From: Pseudomonas chlororaphis subsp. piscium
GTDB taxonomy: Bacteria > Pseudomonadota > Gammaproteobacteria > Pseudomonadales > Pseudomonadaceae
Reading direction: 5' to 3'
Length of the DNA stretch: 64,000 nucleotides
NCBI RefSeq assembly: GCF_003850345.1
Contig: NZ_CP027707.1
Coordinates: 5,208,001 to 5,272,000 of the forward strand
Shown piece after piece: positions 16,386-25,585 of this stretch. The notes below the pieces were generated by a model, which was not told the DNA's origin, made no database searches, and was given only the letters and a program-made list of their open reading frames with translations. The position numbers and the translations under genes were made by a program. Position 1 is the stretch's first letter; each line of letters opens with the position of its first letter.

Positions 16386-17705
16386 GTGGAAGCACATCTG
16401 TTGGAATGGCTCAACCTGAGCGTGCGTTGGGTTCACATGATCACTGGCGTGGCCTGGATCGGCGCGTCGTTCTACTTCGTCTGGCTGGAAAACAACCTCA
16501 ATCGCGTCAACCCCAAGGACGGCCTGTCGGGCGACCTCTGGGCAATCCACGGTGGCGGCATCTATCACCTGGAAAAATACAAACTGGCCCCACCCTCCAT
16601 GCCGGAGAACCTGCACTGGTTCAAGTGGGAAGCCTACTTCACCTGGATGTCGGGGATCGCCCTGCTGTGCCTGGTGTTCTACTACAACCCGATGCTCTAC
16701 CTTGTAGCGCCCGGCAGCGGCCTGACCGGCCCTGAAGGCGTGGCCATCGGCATCGCTTCCCTGATCGCCGGCTGGTTCGTCTACGACTTCCTCTGCGACT
16801 CGCCCCTGGGCAAGAAACCCGCCCTGCTCGGCTTCATCCTGTTCGTGCTGTTGATCGCCGCGGCCTATGGCTTCAGCAAGGTGTTCAGCGGTCGCGGCGC
16901 CTACCTACATGTCGGCGCCATCATCGGCACCATCATGGTCGGCAACGTGTTCCGCATCATCATGCCGGCCCAGCGCGCGCTGGTGGCCGCCATCGCGGAA
17001 AACCGCACGCCGGACCCGACCCTGCCGGCCAAGGGCCTGCTGCGTTCGCGGCACAACAACTACTTCACCCTGCCCGTGCTGTTCATCATGATCAGCAACC
17101 ACTTCCCGAGCACCTACGGCAGCCAGTACAACTGGTTGATCCTGGCCGGGATCGCAGTGCTGGCAGTGCTGGTGCGTCACTACTTCAACACCCGCCACGA
17201 CAGCCACAAGTTCGCCTGGACCCTGCCGGTCGCGGCCCTGGGCATGATCTGCCTGGCCTACGTCACCGGCCCCGCGCAAATGGCCAAGGCTCCGGAAGTG
17301 GCCAAGGCGCCGGCGAAGATCGAGTACCAGCCACTGCCGGAAACCGCCATCGGCGGCGGCGCCAAGCCTGAAACCGCAGCGGCTCCGGCAACTCCGGCGG
17401 CTCCTGAAGTTGCTCCGACGCAAGCATCCACCGCAACCCAGGGCCCGAGCTTCGACAAGGTGCATAACGTGATCCAGGAACGTTGCACCGTCTGCCACTC
17501 GGCCAAGCCCACCAGCCCGCTGTTCAGTGCCGCGCCAGCCGGCGTGATGTTCGACACCCCGGAGCAGATCAAGCTCCAGGCCCCACGGATCCAGGCCCAG
17601 GCCGTTGCCAGCCAGATCATGCCGCTGGGCAACATCACCCAGATGACCCAGCAGGAACGTGACCTGATCGGCGCCTGGATCACCCAAGGGGCACGCACCA
17701 ACTGA
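16386..17705 (+). CDS. puuD: Urate oxidase, membrane type with C-terminal cytochrome c
   Basis: PuuD oxidises urate to 5-hydroxyisourate and passes electrons to its own cytochrome c domain, so no hydrogen peroxide needs to form. The 439-residue protein has eight or so N-terminal helices with conserved histidines (IHGGGIYHLEKYK, RHNNYFTLPVLFIMISNHFP). A Pro/Ala-rich linker follows (about 305-350), and then a haem c site CTVCH at residues 367-371. GTG 16386 is preceded by GAGAGG. It completes the urate-to-glyoxylate route with the neighbouring genes. Confidence 0.95.
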   Translation: MEAHLLEWLNLSVRWVHMITGVAWIGASFYFVWLENNLNRVNPKDGLSGDLWAIHGGGIYHLEKYKLAPPSMPENLHWFKWEAYFTWMSGIALLCLVFYYNPMLYLVAPGSGLTGPEGVAIGIASLIAGWFVYDFLCDSPLGKKPALLGFILFVLLIAAAYGFSKVFSGRGAYLHVGAIIGTIMVGNVFRIIMPAQRALVAAIAENRTPDPTLPAKGLLRSRHNNYFTLPVLFIMISNHFPSTYGSQYNWLILAGIAVLAVLVRHYFNTRHDSHKFAWTLPVAALGMICLAYVTGPAQMAKAPEVAKAPAKIEYQPLPETAIGGGAKPETAAAPATPAAPEVAPTQASTATQGPSFDKVHNVIQERCTVCHSAKPTSPLFSAAPAGVMFDTPEQIKLQAPRIQAQAVASQIMPLGNITQMTQQERDLIGAWITQGARTN

Positions 17706-17721
17706 GTCACCGCTGAAAAAC

Positions 17722-17767
17722 ATCGCGGGCAAGCCTCGCTCCTACGGGAGCGAGGCTTGCCCGCGAT
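17722..17767. repeat. REP-type hairpin, compact
   Basis: This is a 46-base near-perfect hairpin of the GCGGGCAAGCCTCGCTCCTA family with almost no spacer. It separates puuD from the second permease. Confidence 0.85.
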
Positions 17768-17857
17768 CAACCGCCACGCGGTTGGCCTGCTGCAAAAAAG
17801 CTGTTCGCAACCACACAGCTTTCTAATCACAAGAATAAAAAAGACCCGAGGTGTTGC

Positions 17858-19216
17858 ATGTCCGCGTTAACCGAACCGCGCATCCCCGACGCACCCGCCA
17901 TTGCGCGACTGCCCCTTTTGCAACTGATCCTGGTCGGTTTGCAGCATGTCCTGCTGATGTACGGAGGCGCCATCGCGGTGCCGTTGATCATCGGACAGGC
18001 CGCGGGTCTGAGTCGTGAAGAAATCGCCTTCCTGATCAATGCCGACCTGCTGGTCGCCGGCATCGCTACCATCGTGCAATCCCTCGGCATCGGTCCCATG
18101 GGCATCCGCATGCCGGTGATGATGGGCGCCAGCTTTGCCGCCGTGGGCAGCATGGTGGCCATGGCCGGCATGCCGGGCATCGGCCTGCAGGGGATCTTTG
18201 GCGCGACCATCGCCGCCGGTTTCTTCGGCATGCTGATCGCGCCCTTCATGTCCAAGGTGGTGCGCTTCTTTCCCCCCCTGGTCACCGGCACCGTCATCAC
18301 CTCCATCGGCCTGTCGCTGTTCCCGGTCGCGGTGAACTGGGCAGGCGGCGGCAGCCACAATGCCGAATTCGGTTCCCCGATCTACCTGACCATCGCCGCG
18401 CTGGTACTGGGCACCATCCTGCTGGTGCACCGTTTCATGCGCGGTTTCTGGGTGAACATTTCCGTGCTGATCGGCATGGGCCTGGGCTACGTGCTCTGCG
18501 GCCTGATCGGCATGGTCGACCTCAGCGGCATGGCCCAGGCGCCCTGGGTGCAGGTGGTCACCCCGCTGCACTTCGGCATGCCGCAGTTCCATCTGGCGCC
18601 GATTCTTTCGATGTGCCTGGTGGTGGTGATCATCTTCGTCGAGTCCACCGGGATGTTCCTCGCCCTGGGGAAGATCACCGGCCAGGAAGTCACCCCGCGC
18701 ATGCTGCGTCGCGGCCTGCTGTGTGATGCCGGCGCCTCGTTTTTCGCCGGTTTTCTCAACACCTTCACCCACTCTTCGTTCGCCCAGAACATCGGCCTGG
18801 TGCAGATGACCGGCGTGCGTTGCCGCTCAGTGACCATAGTCGCCGGCTGCCTGCTGATCGTGCTGAGCCTGCTGCCCAAGGCGGCCTTCCTGGTGGCCTC
18901 GATTCCACCCGCGGTACTGGGCGGCGCAGCCATCGCCATGTTCGGCATGGTGGCGGCGACCGGGATCAAGATCCTCCAGGAAGCCGACATCACCGACCGC
19001 CGCAATCAACTGCTGGTGGCGGTGAGCATCGGCATGGGCCTGATTCCGGTGGTCCGCCCGGAGTTCTTCGCCCACCTGCCCCTGTGGATGAGCCCGATCA
19101 CCCACAGCGGAATCGCCATGGCGACCCTCAGTGCCCTGACCCTGAACCTGCTGTTCAACATCCTGGGTGGCACCGAACGGGCCGCCAGCAACGCCCGACA
19201 CGCCCACCAGCATTGA
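17858..19216 (+). CDS. NCS2-family xanthine/urate permease
   Basis: This 452-residue symporter with about 14 helices belongs to the UraA/XanQ branch of NCS2. The evidence is GLQHVLLMYGGAIAVPLIIGQAAGL near residues 28-52, the QSLGIGPMGIRMPVMMGASFAAVG loop near 70-93, and the conserved ESTGMFLALGKITGQEV (near 268-284) with NTFTHSSFAQNIGLVQMTGVRCR (near 304-326). Next to puuD, urate or xanthine is the likely substrate. It differs clearly from the AzgA-type permease at 10186, so the cluster has two purine importers of different branches. Confidence 0.93.
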   Translation: MSALTEPRIPDAPAIARLPLLQLILVGLQHVLLMYGGAIAVPLIIGQAAGLSREEIAFLINADLLVAGIATIVQSLGIGPMGIRMPVMMGASFAAVGSMVAMAGMPGIGLQGIFGATIAAGFFGMLIAPFMSKVVRFFPPLVTGTVITSIGLSLFPVAVNWAGGGSHNAEFGSPIYLTIAALVLGTILLVHRFMRGFWVNISVLIGMGLGYVLCGLIGMVDLSGMAQAPWVQVVTPLHFGMPQFHLAPILSMCLVVVIIFVESTGMFLALGKITGQEVTPRMLRRGLLCDAGASFFAGFLNTFTHSSFAQNIGLVQMTGVRCRSVTIVAGCLLIVLSLLPKAAFLVASIPPAVLGGAAIAMFGMVAATGIKILQEADITDRRNQLLVAVSIGMGLIPVVRPEFFAHLPLWMSPITHSGIAMATLSALTLNLLFNILGGTERAASNARHAHQH

Positions 19217-19361
19217 AGCCTGAACGGGGCGGCCTGGCGGTCGCCCCTGCTTGACCGTCGATACCCGAAATACACGCACGACAGGCAGACCCGGCACCGC
19301 GCCCGGTCGCAGTCGGCGGCTGCCTGCGCCTTGACAATAAAAACAAACAGGGAGCAACACG

Positions 19362-20147
19362 ATGAGACATGCACACGCACGCCTGCTGCTGAGCGGTGGG
19401 CTGCTGGCGACAACCCAGGCCATGGCCGGTGATCTGCTGCTGTGGCAGACCAATAGCCTGACGTACCTGTACGGCAAGAATTTCGCGATCAACCCGTCGA
19501 TCCAGCAGACGGTGACCTTCGAGCACGCCGACCGATGGAGGTACGGCGACACCTTCCTGTTCGTCGACAAGATTTTCTACAACGGCCAGGAAGACCGCAA
19601 CAAAGGCCCCCACGCTTTTTACGGCGAGTTCAGCCCAAGGCTGTCGTTCGGCAAGATCCTCGACCGCTCATTCGCCTTCGGCCCGGTCAAGGACGTGTTG
19701 CTGGCCATGACCTACGAATATGGCGAAGGCGACAGCGAGGCCTACCTGATCGGCCCCGGTTTCGACCTCACCGTTCCGGGCTTCAACTATTTCACCCTGA
19801 ACTTCTACCGCCGCCAGACCGAAGGCCCGCGCCCCGGCGACGGTGTCTGGCAGATCACCCCCTCCTGGTCCTACAGCATCCCACTGGGTCGCTCGAACCT
19901 GTTGATAGACGGCTACCTGGACTGGGTGGTGGACAACGACCAGAACGACCGCGGCACCTACCACGCCAACCTGCATATCAACCCGCAGATCAAATACGAC
20001 CTGGGCAAGGCCCTGAGCCTGGGTGAGAAGCAACTGTATGTCGGCCTCGAATACAGCTACTGGAAAGACAAGTACGGCATCCAGAACAGCGCGAACCTGG
20101 ACACCAACCAGAACACCGCCAGCCTGCTGGTGAAGGTGCATTTCTAG
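19362..20147 (+). CDS. Tsx-like nucleoside channel, outer membrane (copy 1)
   Basis: This 261-residue protein has a signal peptide ending AMA-GD and an alternating beta-barrel pattern, and ends in Phe (VKVHF), the outer-membrane assembly signal. Motifs such as LLWQTNSLTYLYGKNF and FYGEFSPRLSFGKI place it with the nucleoside-specific channel-forming Tsx/OmpK family. It follows the purine permease and probably brings nucleosides or purines across the outer membrane. GGGAGC lies before the ATG. A paralogue follows at 20532. Confidence 0.9.
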   Translation: MRHAHARLLLSGGLLATTQAMAGDLLLWQTNSLTYLYGKNFAINPSIQQTVTFEHADRWRYGDTFLFVDKIFYNGQEDRNKGPHAFYGEFSPRLSFGKILDRSFAFGPVKDVLLAMTYEYGEGDSEAYLIGPGFDLTVPGFNYFTLNFYRRQTEGPRPGDGVWQITPSWSYSIPLGRSNLLIDGYLDWVVDNDQNDRGTYHANLHINPQIKYDLGKALSLGEKQLYVGLEYSYWKDKYGIQNSANLDTNQNTASLLVKVHF

Positions 20148-20531
20148 AATGGCCGGCAAACGTGCCCCAAAGTTGTTTCAAGTGCGCTATTGCAGAGCAC
20201 TTGAGCAAGGCCGTGGGAGTCAGTATTCTCCGCGGCCGCCTGAATCCGGTGAAAAAAAAAGCCCGGATTTAAAACCTGACCAGAAAGCCAACTTATCCCG
20301 GCCTCTGGAAAGTACCAAGGCGTACCGATTTAAAACCGAATTCACTCTCGACCGACTGTATTCGTACAGCCGCGCGGGAGTTTTTGCGCTTTTTTTTCGC
20401 CTTGGCTCAGCTCTTGCTATCAGCAACAAAGCTGACCGATCGGATGATTTTTCAGCCACTGAAAGGTGCCACACCAGAGCACCGGCTTTTAAAGAAAAAC
20501 GTAGAACCACTTACTTTTTGGGAGCAACCGA
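20148..20531. other. 384-bp gap between the two Tsx-like genes
   Basis: No gene is credible here. The stretch has a hairpin AATCCGG/CCGGATT (20243-20269), a short stem CTGTA-TTCG-TACAG with a UUCG loop (20356-20369), and a run of eight T residues near 20390. These may be the end of the first porin transcript and a regulated promoter for the second. Its base composition is more AT-rich than the flanking genes. Confidence 0.5.
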
Positions 20532-21317
20532 ATGAACCGCATCTGTAAAGGCCTGATGCTTGCCGGATCCTTGCTGGCAGGGGCCCAGGCCAACGCCGGC
20601 GACCTGCTGCAATGGCAGAACAACAGCCTGACCTACCTCTACGGCAAAGACTTCGCGATCAATCCGGAGATCCAACAGACCGTTACCTTCGAACATGCCG
20701 ATGCCTGGAAGTACGGCGACAACTTCCTGTTTATCGACAAGATCTTCTACAACGGTAAAAAGGACGGCAACGTCGGCCCGAACACCTACTACGGCGAGTT
20801 CAGCCCGCGTCTTTCGTTCGGCAAGATCTTTGATCAGAAGTTGGAGTTCGGCCCGATCAAGGATGTATTGCTGGCCATGACTTACGAGTTCGGCGAAGGC
20901 GATAACGAGTCCTACCTGATCGGTCCGGGTTTTGACCTGGCGATCCCCGGGTTCGATTACTTCCAGTTGAACTTCTACAACCGTCAGACCGAAGGCAGCC
21001 GTGCCGGCGACAATGTCTGGCAGATCACCCCGGTCTGGTCCTACACCATTCCCGTGGGCCGTTCGGACATCCTGATCGACGGTTTCATTGACTGGGTGGT
21101 GGACAACGACAAGAACTCCAAAGGCGAGTACCACGCCAACCTGCACATCAACCCGCAGATCAAGTACGACCTGGGCAAGGCGCTGAAGCTGGGCGACAAA
21201 CAGTTGTATGTGGGTATCGAATACGACTACTGGAAGAACAAGTACGGGGTCAAGGACACCCCTTACTTCGACACCGACCAGAACACCGCCAGTCTGCTGC
21301 TCAAGTACCACTTCTGA
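20532..21317 (+). CDS. Tsx-like nucleoside channel, outer membrane (copy 2)
   Basis: This is a paralogue of the preceding gene with identical length (261 residues) and most residues unchanged along the whole barrel, including WVVDNDKN and YHANLHINPQIKYDLGKAL. Its signal peptide ends ANA-GD and the last residue is Phe. Copy 1 and copy 2 differ mainly in short stretches likely to be loops (for example SFAFGPVKD versus KLEFGPIKD and GPRPGDG versus GSRAGDN). It has its own leader and GGGAGC ribosome site, so it is probably controlled separately. Confidence 0.9.
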   Translation: MNRICKGLMLAGSLLAGAQANAGDLLQWQNNSLTYLYGKDFAINPEIQQTVTFEHADAWKYGDNFLFIDKIFYNGKKDGNVGPNTYYGEFSPRLSFGKIFDQKLEFGPIKDVLLAMTYEFGEGDNESYLIGPGFDLAIPGFDYFQLNFYNRQTEGSRAGDNVWQITPVWSYTIPVGRSDILIDGFIDWVVDNDKNSKGEYHANLHINPQIKYDLGKALKLGDKQLYVGIEYDYWKNKYGVKDTPYFDTDQNTASLLLKYHF

Positions 21318-21459
21318 TGCTGTGAGCGCCGTTCCCGTGCTCGCCGCGGGAACGGATTTAATCGAATAAATCGATAGCAACGCCCCGATATTCGCAACCA
21401 TCGATCAGTTGAGCTGGCATAGCATGGTGCTCATTCCAACCTGATCAGGAGTTGCATCG

Positions 21460-22314
21460 ATGACTCAATTTCGCAAAGTACTCAGCGTCCATACCGGCCA
21501 GCCCGCTTCGGACGGCGCCGGCGTCAGACTGACCCGGGTCTTCGGTGGCCAGGGTGTCGAGCGCTTCGACCCGTTCCTGATGCTCGACGAGTTCGGCTCG
21601 GAAAACCCCGACGATTACATCGCCGGCTTTCCGCCCCACCCCCATCGCGGTTTCGAAACCGTCACCTACATGCTCGAAGGCCGCATGCGCCATGAGGATC
21701 ACCTGGGCAACGTCGGCCTGCTGGAAGGCGGCGGCGTGCAGTGGATGACCGCCGCCAAGGGCATCATCCACAGCGAGATGCCGGAACAGGAAGAAGGCGT
21801 GATGCGCGGCTTCCAGCTCTGGCTGAACCTGCCGGGCAAGCACAAGCTGGACAAGGCCGGTTACCGGGACATTCAACCCCAGGACATCCCGCGCCTGACC
21901 ACCGCCAACGGCGTGGAAGTGGTGGTGATCGCCGGCCACTTCGATGACGGCCAGGTGCAGCAGACCGGTGCCGTCGAACGACCGGATACCGAGCCCCACT
22001 ACTTCGACCTGCGCCTGCCTGCCGGCGCCAACATCAGCCCGCGTCTGCCTGAAGGACATCGGGCCCTGCTGTATGTCTATGAAGGCCAGATCGATCTGTC
22101 CGGGCATCCGCAGCCGGTCGCCACCAGCAAACTGGTGCGCCTGTCCGACCAGGGCGAGATCCAGTTGAGCAGTGCCGATGGCGCCCGTGTGCTGTTGATC
22201 GCCGGCAAGCCCCTGGGCGAGCCGATCGTGCAGTACGGCCCGTTCGTGATGAACAGCCGGGAAGAGATCGAGCAGGCGCTGCGGGATTTTCGCGACGACA
22301 AACTGACCGCCTGA
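21460..22314 (+). CDS. Pirin family protein
   Basis: This 284-residue bicupin has the pirin metal-site motifs PHPHRGFETVTYMLEG (about residues 57-72) and EGGGVQWMTAAKGIIHSEMP (about 87-106). Bacterial pirins include quercetin 2,3-dioxygenases and proteins of unknown role; the metal ligands (His59, His61, His103 region) look intact. AGGAG precedes the ATG. It stands alone between the porin genes and a REP element. Confidence 0.93.
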   Translation: MTQFRKVLSVHTGQPASDGAGVRLTRVFGGQGVERFDPFLMLDEFGSENPDDYIAGFPPHPHRGFETVTYMLEGRMRHEDHLGNVGLLEGGGVQWMTAAKGIIHSEMPEQEEGVMRGFQLWLNLPGKHKLDKAGYRDIQPQDIPRLTTANGVEVVVIAGHFDDGQVQQTGAVERPDTEPHYFDLRLPAGANISPRLPEGHRALLYVYEGQIDLSGHPQPVATSKLVRLSDQGEIQLSSADGARVLLIAGKPLGEPIVQYGPFVMNSREEIEQALRDFRDDKLTA

Positions 22315-22335
22315 GCCGCGCGGAACCAAGCCCCT

Positions 22336-22397
22336 ATCGCGGGCAAGCTCGCCCCTACAGAGACGGCATTACCTGTAGGAGCGAGCTTGCTCGCGAT
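22336..22397. repeat. REP-type inverted repeat
   Basis: ATCGCGGGCAAGCTCGCCCCTACAG and its near complement, ending GCTTGCTCGCGAT, lie between the convergent pirin and patatin genes. Confidence 0.85.
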
Positions 22398-22403
22398 GCT
22401 TTT

Positions 22404-23576
22404 TCAGGTCGTCTCGACCGCGGCCGCCAACCCCAGAAACCGCCGCAGCTCGTCGCGCTTGGCCAAGGCATCGCTGCGCCCCAGTTCGATCAGTTCGCTG
22501 CAATACCCCGCCTCGAACAGCAGGTAACTCAGGACCCCGGCACCGCTGGTCTTGGTCGCCCCCGGCCCGCGCAGAAACAGGCGCAATGCCGCCGGCAGCT
22601 CTTGCCGATGACGGGCAGCGATCTCGTCGATCGGCTGGCTGGGCGCAATCACCAGCACCTCCACCGGCGCCACGCCCAGGGTACGGACGGGTGTGCCCGA
22701 CGGCAGCAGATGACTGAACTGGTTGAGCCGCTGCAGGAGCTCGATATCGCTTTCCAGGCTGTCAATGAAAGTACTGTTGAGCATATGGCCGCCGATCTGC
22801 GCCAGCGTCGGCTGCTGCCCGGTGTAGCTGCGCTGCTGGGGCGCCTGCGGGTCGATGCCACGAGGGTTGCCGCTGACCCCGACCACCAGCACCCGGCTGG
22901 CCCCCAGGTGCAACGCCGGACTGATGGGCGCCGATTGCCGCACCGCGCCGTCGCCGAAAAACTCCTGGCCGATTCTCACCGGGGCAAACAGCAGTGGAAT
23001 CGCCGAGCTGGCCAGCAAGTGTTCGACCGTAAGCTCCGTGGGCAGGCCGATGCGCCGATGACGCAGCCAGGCATCGATGGTGCCACCACCCTGGTAGAAG
23101 GTCACCGCCTGGCCCGACTCATAACCGAAGGCCGTGACCGCCACTGCCTTCAGGTGCTTTTGCGCGATCGCCTGACGAATACCGGACAGCTGCAGCTTAT
23201 CGTTCAACAACTGCCGCAGCGGCGAGCTGTTGAGCAGCGCCACCGGCACTTGGGCGCCCAGGCCGAGCAGGCTGTGGCCGACGAACCGGGTGGCTTGGCG
23301 GATCACCCCGGGCCAGTCGCTGCGAATCACCTGATGACTGCGAAAGCCCTGCCAGAACGCCGTGAGACGCTCGATGGCCGCGGTGAAATCCAGCGCGCCG
23401 CTGGCCAGGCTGACCGCATTGATCGCCCCGGCCGAGGTCCCGACTATCACCGGGAAGGGATTGCTCGCCCCCGCCGGCAGCAACTCGGCAATCGCCGCCA
23501 GCACCCCCACCTGATACGCCGCACGAGCCCCGCCGCCGGAAAGAATCAATCCTGTGACCGGTTCCGCTGGGCTCAT
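22404..23576 (-). CDS. Patatin-like phospholipase family protein
   Basis: This 390-residue protein has the patatin catalytic dyad. The oxyanion glycine loop is SGGGARAAYQVG (13-24), the nucleophile Ser48 is in VGTSAG, and the aspartate is in FFGDGAVRQ (DGA) near residue 212. No signal peptide is visible, so it is probably cytoplasmic or membrane-associated, and a lipase/acyl hydrolase activity is likely. It is 50 bases downstream of the lpxL-type gene's stop on the same strand. Physiological substrates are unknown. Confidence 0.92.
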   Translation of the reverse strand: MSPAEPVTGLILSGGGARAAYQVGVLAAIAELLPAGASNPFPVIVGTSAGAINAVSLASGALDFTAAIERLTAFWQGFRSHQVIRSDWPGVIRQATRFVGHSLLGLGAQVPVALLNSSPLRQLLNDKLQLSGIRQAIAQKHLKAVAVTAFGYESGQAVTFYQGGGTIDAWLRHRRIGLPTELTVEHLLASSAIPLLFAPVRIGQEFFGDGAVRQSAPISPALHLGASRVLVVGVSGNPRGIDPQAPQQRSYTGQQPTLAQIGGHMLNSTFIDSLESDIELLQRLNQFSHLLPSGTPVRTLGVAPVEVLVIAPSQPIDEIAARHRQELPAALRLFLRGPGATKTSGAGVLSYLLFEAGYCSELIELGRSDALAKRDELRRFLGLAAAVETT

Positions 23577-23626
23577 CGCTACACTCCATGGCGCTGATAA
23601 AGGGCTTTCAATCTAGCGCGATAATT

Positions 23627-24559
23627 TCAACCGCGCTTCTTATAAAGCTTCGGCTCGCCTGGCGGGCGGCTCTTGAAGCGGCGGTGCGCCCACAGATACT
23701 GCTCCGGGCACTCGCGCAGCACGCTTTCGATCCACTGGTTGATGCGCAGGCAATCGGCCTCGTCGGTCTCACCCGGGAAATCCTGCAACGGCGGGTGAAT
23801 CACCAGCCGATAACCACTGCCATCGGCCAGCCGCTGCTGAGTGAAAGGCACCACCAGGGCCTTGCCCAGCCGGGCGAACTTGCTGGTGGCGGTGACCGTT
23901 GCCGCCTGGATGCCGAACAGTGGCACAAACACGCTCTGCTTGGCGCCGTAATCCTGGTCCGGTGCGTACCAGATGGCACGGCCGGCGCGCAGCAACTTGA
24001 GCATGCCGCGCACGTCTTCTCGCTCCACCGCCAGGGAATCCAGATTGTGCCGTTCGCGGCCACGACGCTGGATGAAATCGAACAGCGGGTTCTTGTGCTC
24101 GCGGTACATGCCGTCGATGGTGTGCTGCTGGCCCAGCAAGGCGGCGCCAATTTCCAAAGTCGTGAAGTGCAGGGCCATGAGGATCACGCCCTTGCCTTCC
24201 AGCTGCGCCTGCTTGAGGTACTCCAGGCCTTCGACATGGGCCAGGCGCGCCAGGCGCGGCTTGGACCACCACCAGCTCATGGCCATCTCGAAAAAGGCGA
24301 TGCCGGTGGAGGCGAAGTTTTCCTTGAGCAGACGCTTGCGCTCAGCAGGGGACTTTTCGGGGAAACACAGTTCCAGGTTGCGCTTGGCGATCCGTCGGCG
24401 CTCACCGGCCACCCGGTACATCAGCGCCCCCAGGGCGCGACCGATCCACAGCAGCAGCGGATAAGGCAGCTGGACCACCAGCCATAGCAGGCCCAGGCCC
24501 AGCCACAGCGGCCAAAAACGGGGATAAAGAAATGCAGCTCGAAAACGCGGGCGATCCAT
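23627..24559 (-). CDS. lpxL: Lipid A late acyltransferase, LpxL/HtrB type
   Basis: The 310-residue inner-membrane protein adds a secondary acyl chain to lipid A. It has an N-terminal membrane helix (FWPLWLGLGLLWLVVQLPYPLLL), the HxxxxE catalytic motif in ALHFTTLEIGA, and the RRGRERHNLDS, DQDYG and PLFGI substrate-site blocks of the LpxL/LpxM family. ATG 24559 has a weak GGAAT site. Its position beside minC is as in P. aeruginosa, where the gene is called htrB. Which acyl position it serves cannot be told here. Confidence 0.93.
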   Translation of the reverse strand: MDRPRFRAAFLYPRFWPLWLGLGLLWLVVQLPYPLLLWIGRALGALMYRVAGERRRIAKRNLELCFPEKSPAERKRLLKENFASTGIAFFEMAMSWWWSKPRLARLAHVEGLEYLKQAQLEGKGVILMALHFTTLEIGAALLGQQHTIDGMYREHKNPLFDFIQRRGRERHNLDSLAVEREDVRGMLKLLRAGRAIWYAPDQDYGAKQSVFVPLFGIQAATVTATSKFARLGKALVVPFTQQRLADGSGYRLVIHPPLQDFPGETDEADCLRINQWIESVLRECPEQYLWAHRRFKSRPPGEPKLYKKRG

Positions 24560-24680
24560 TACAGATTCCGGACAGACAACAAGGTCGCGCATTCTACATC
24601 GGTTCGACCCGGCTTGCGGCCCGAGGGCGTTCTCGCTATAAGTCTCGGCACTTTTAGTGACAAGCCGCTTTATGCCGACC

Positions 24681-25418
24681 ATGAGCCAAACCGAATCGCA
24701 AGACCTGGATCCTGTGTTCCAGTTGAAGGGCAGCATGCTGGCCATCACCGTGCTGGAACTGGCCCGCAACGACCTCGAGGGCCTCGATCGCCAACTGGCG
24801 GCGAAGGTCGCGCAAGCCCCGAATTTCTTCAGTAACGCCCCGTTGGTGCTGGCACTGGACAAACTGCCGGCCAGCGAAGGCGCCGTAGATCTGCCCGGCC
24901 TGATGCGGGTCTGCCGTCACCATGGTCTGCGCACCCTGGCGATCCGCGCCAGCCGCATCGAAGACATCGCCGCCGCAATCGCCGTCGATCTGCCCGTCCT
25001 GCCGCCCTCCGGCGCCCGGGAACGGCCGCTGGAACCGCAGGAAAACGAAGTCCGGAAGAAGCCTGAAAAGCCGCCTGAGCCGACTATCAAACCCACCCGC
25101 ATCATCACTTCGCCAGTACGCGGCGGACAGCAAATCTATGCCCAGGGTGGCGATCTGGTAGTGACCTCCTCGGTCAGTCCGGGTGCGGAACTTCTGGCCG
25201 ATGGCAACATCCATGTATACGGCCCGATGCGCGGTCGGGCGCTGGCCGGGGTCAAGGGCGACACCAAGGCACGGATTTTCTGTCAGCAGTTGAGCGCTGA
25301 ACTGGTGTCCATCGCCGGCCAGTACAAGGTTTCCGAGGACCTGCGGCGCGATCCGCTGTGGGGTGCCGGAGTCCAGGTCAGCCTGTCGGGTGACGTGTTG
25401 AACATCACACGTCTTTAA
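24681..25418 (+). CDS. minC: Septum site-determining protein MinC
   Basis: MinC blocks FtsZ assembly away from midcell. The 245-residue protein has an N-terminal FtsZ-inhibiting domain ([16 protein letters not shown] start), a Pro-rich linker with [10 protein letters not shown] (about 117-127), and a C-terminal right-handed beta-helix that binds MinD ([14 protein letters not shown] ... [20 protein letters not shown]). ATG 24681 fits the family best; ATG 24672 three codons upstream is possible. It is separated from minD by 167 bases, which may hold a minDE promoter. Confidence 0.96.
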   Translation: MSQTESQDLDPVFQLKGSMLAITVLELARNDLEGLDRQLAAKVAQAPNFFSNAPLVLALDKLPASEGAVDLPGLMRVCRHHGLRTLAIRASRIEDIAAAIAVDLPVLPPSGARERPLEPQENEVRKKPEKPPEPTIKPTRIITSPVRGGQQIYAQGGDLVVTSSVSPGAELLADGNIHVYGPMRGRALAGVKGDTKARIFCQQLSAELVSIAGQYKVSEDLRRDPLWGAGVQVSLSGDVLNITRL

Positions 25419-25585
25419 CGGATACTGCCGCATTTTCCAAGCATCTCTAAAACGTAGCGAATACGGCTCAAACGAAGTAGGAGCAGGTGTTAACCGACCT
25501 CCAGCCAAGGCTGTCCGACTGCAGTAGTTTTCAAGAGATGTTTTTCAGGGGCTAAAAAGTCCTTCTTCCTTAGGGGTGAAACACC

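Noticed and set aside
17785..17857. Riboswitch in front of the second purine permease
   Set aside because: Only a simple AAAGCTG/CAGCTTT stem is visible; the two-stem internal-loop element found upstream of the first permease is absent.
20149..20535. 128-codon frame between the two porin genes
   Set aside because: Composition is unlike a real protein, it starts without a ribosome site, and it contains hairpins and poly-A/T runs.
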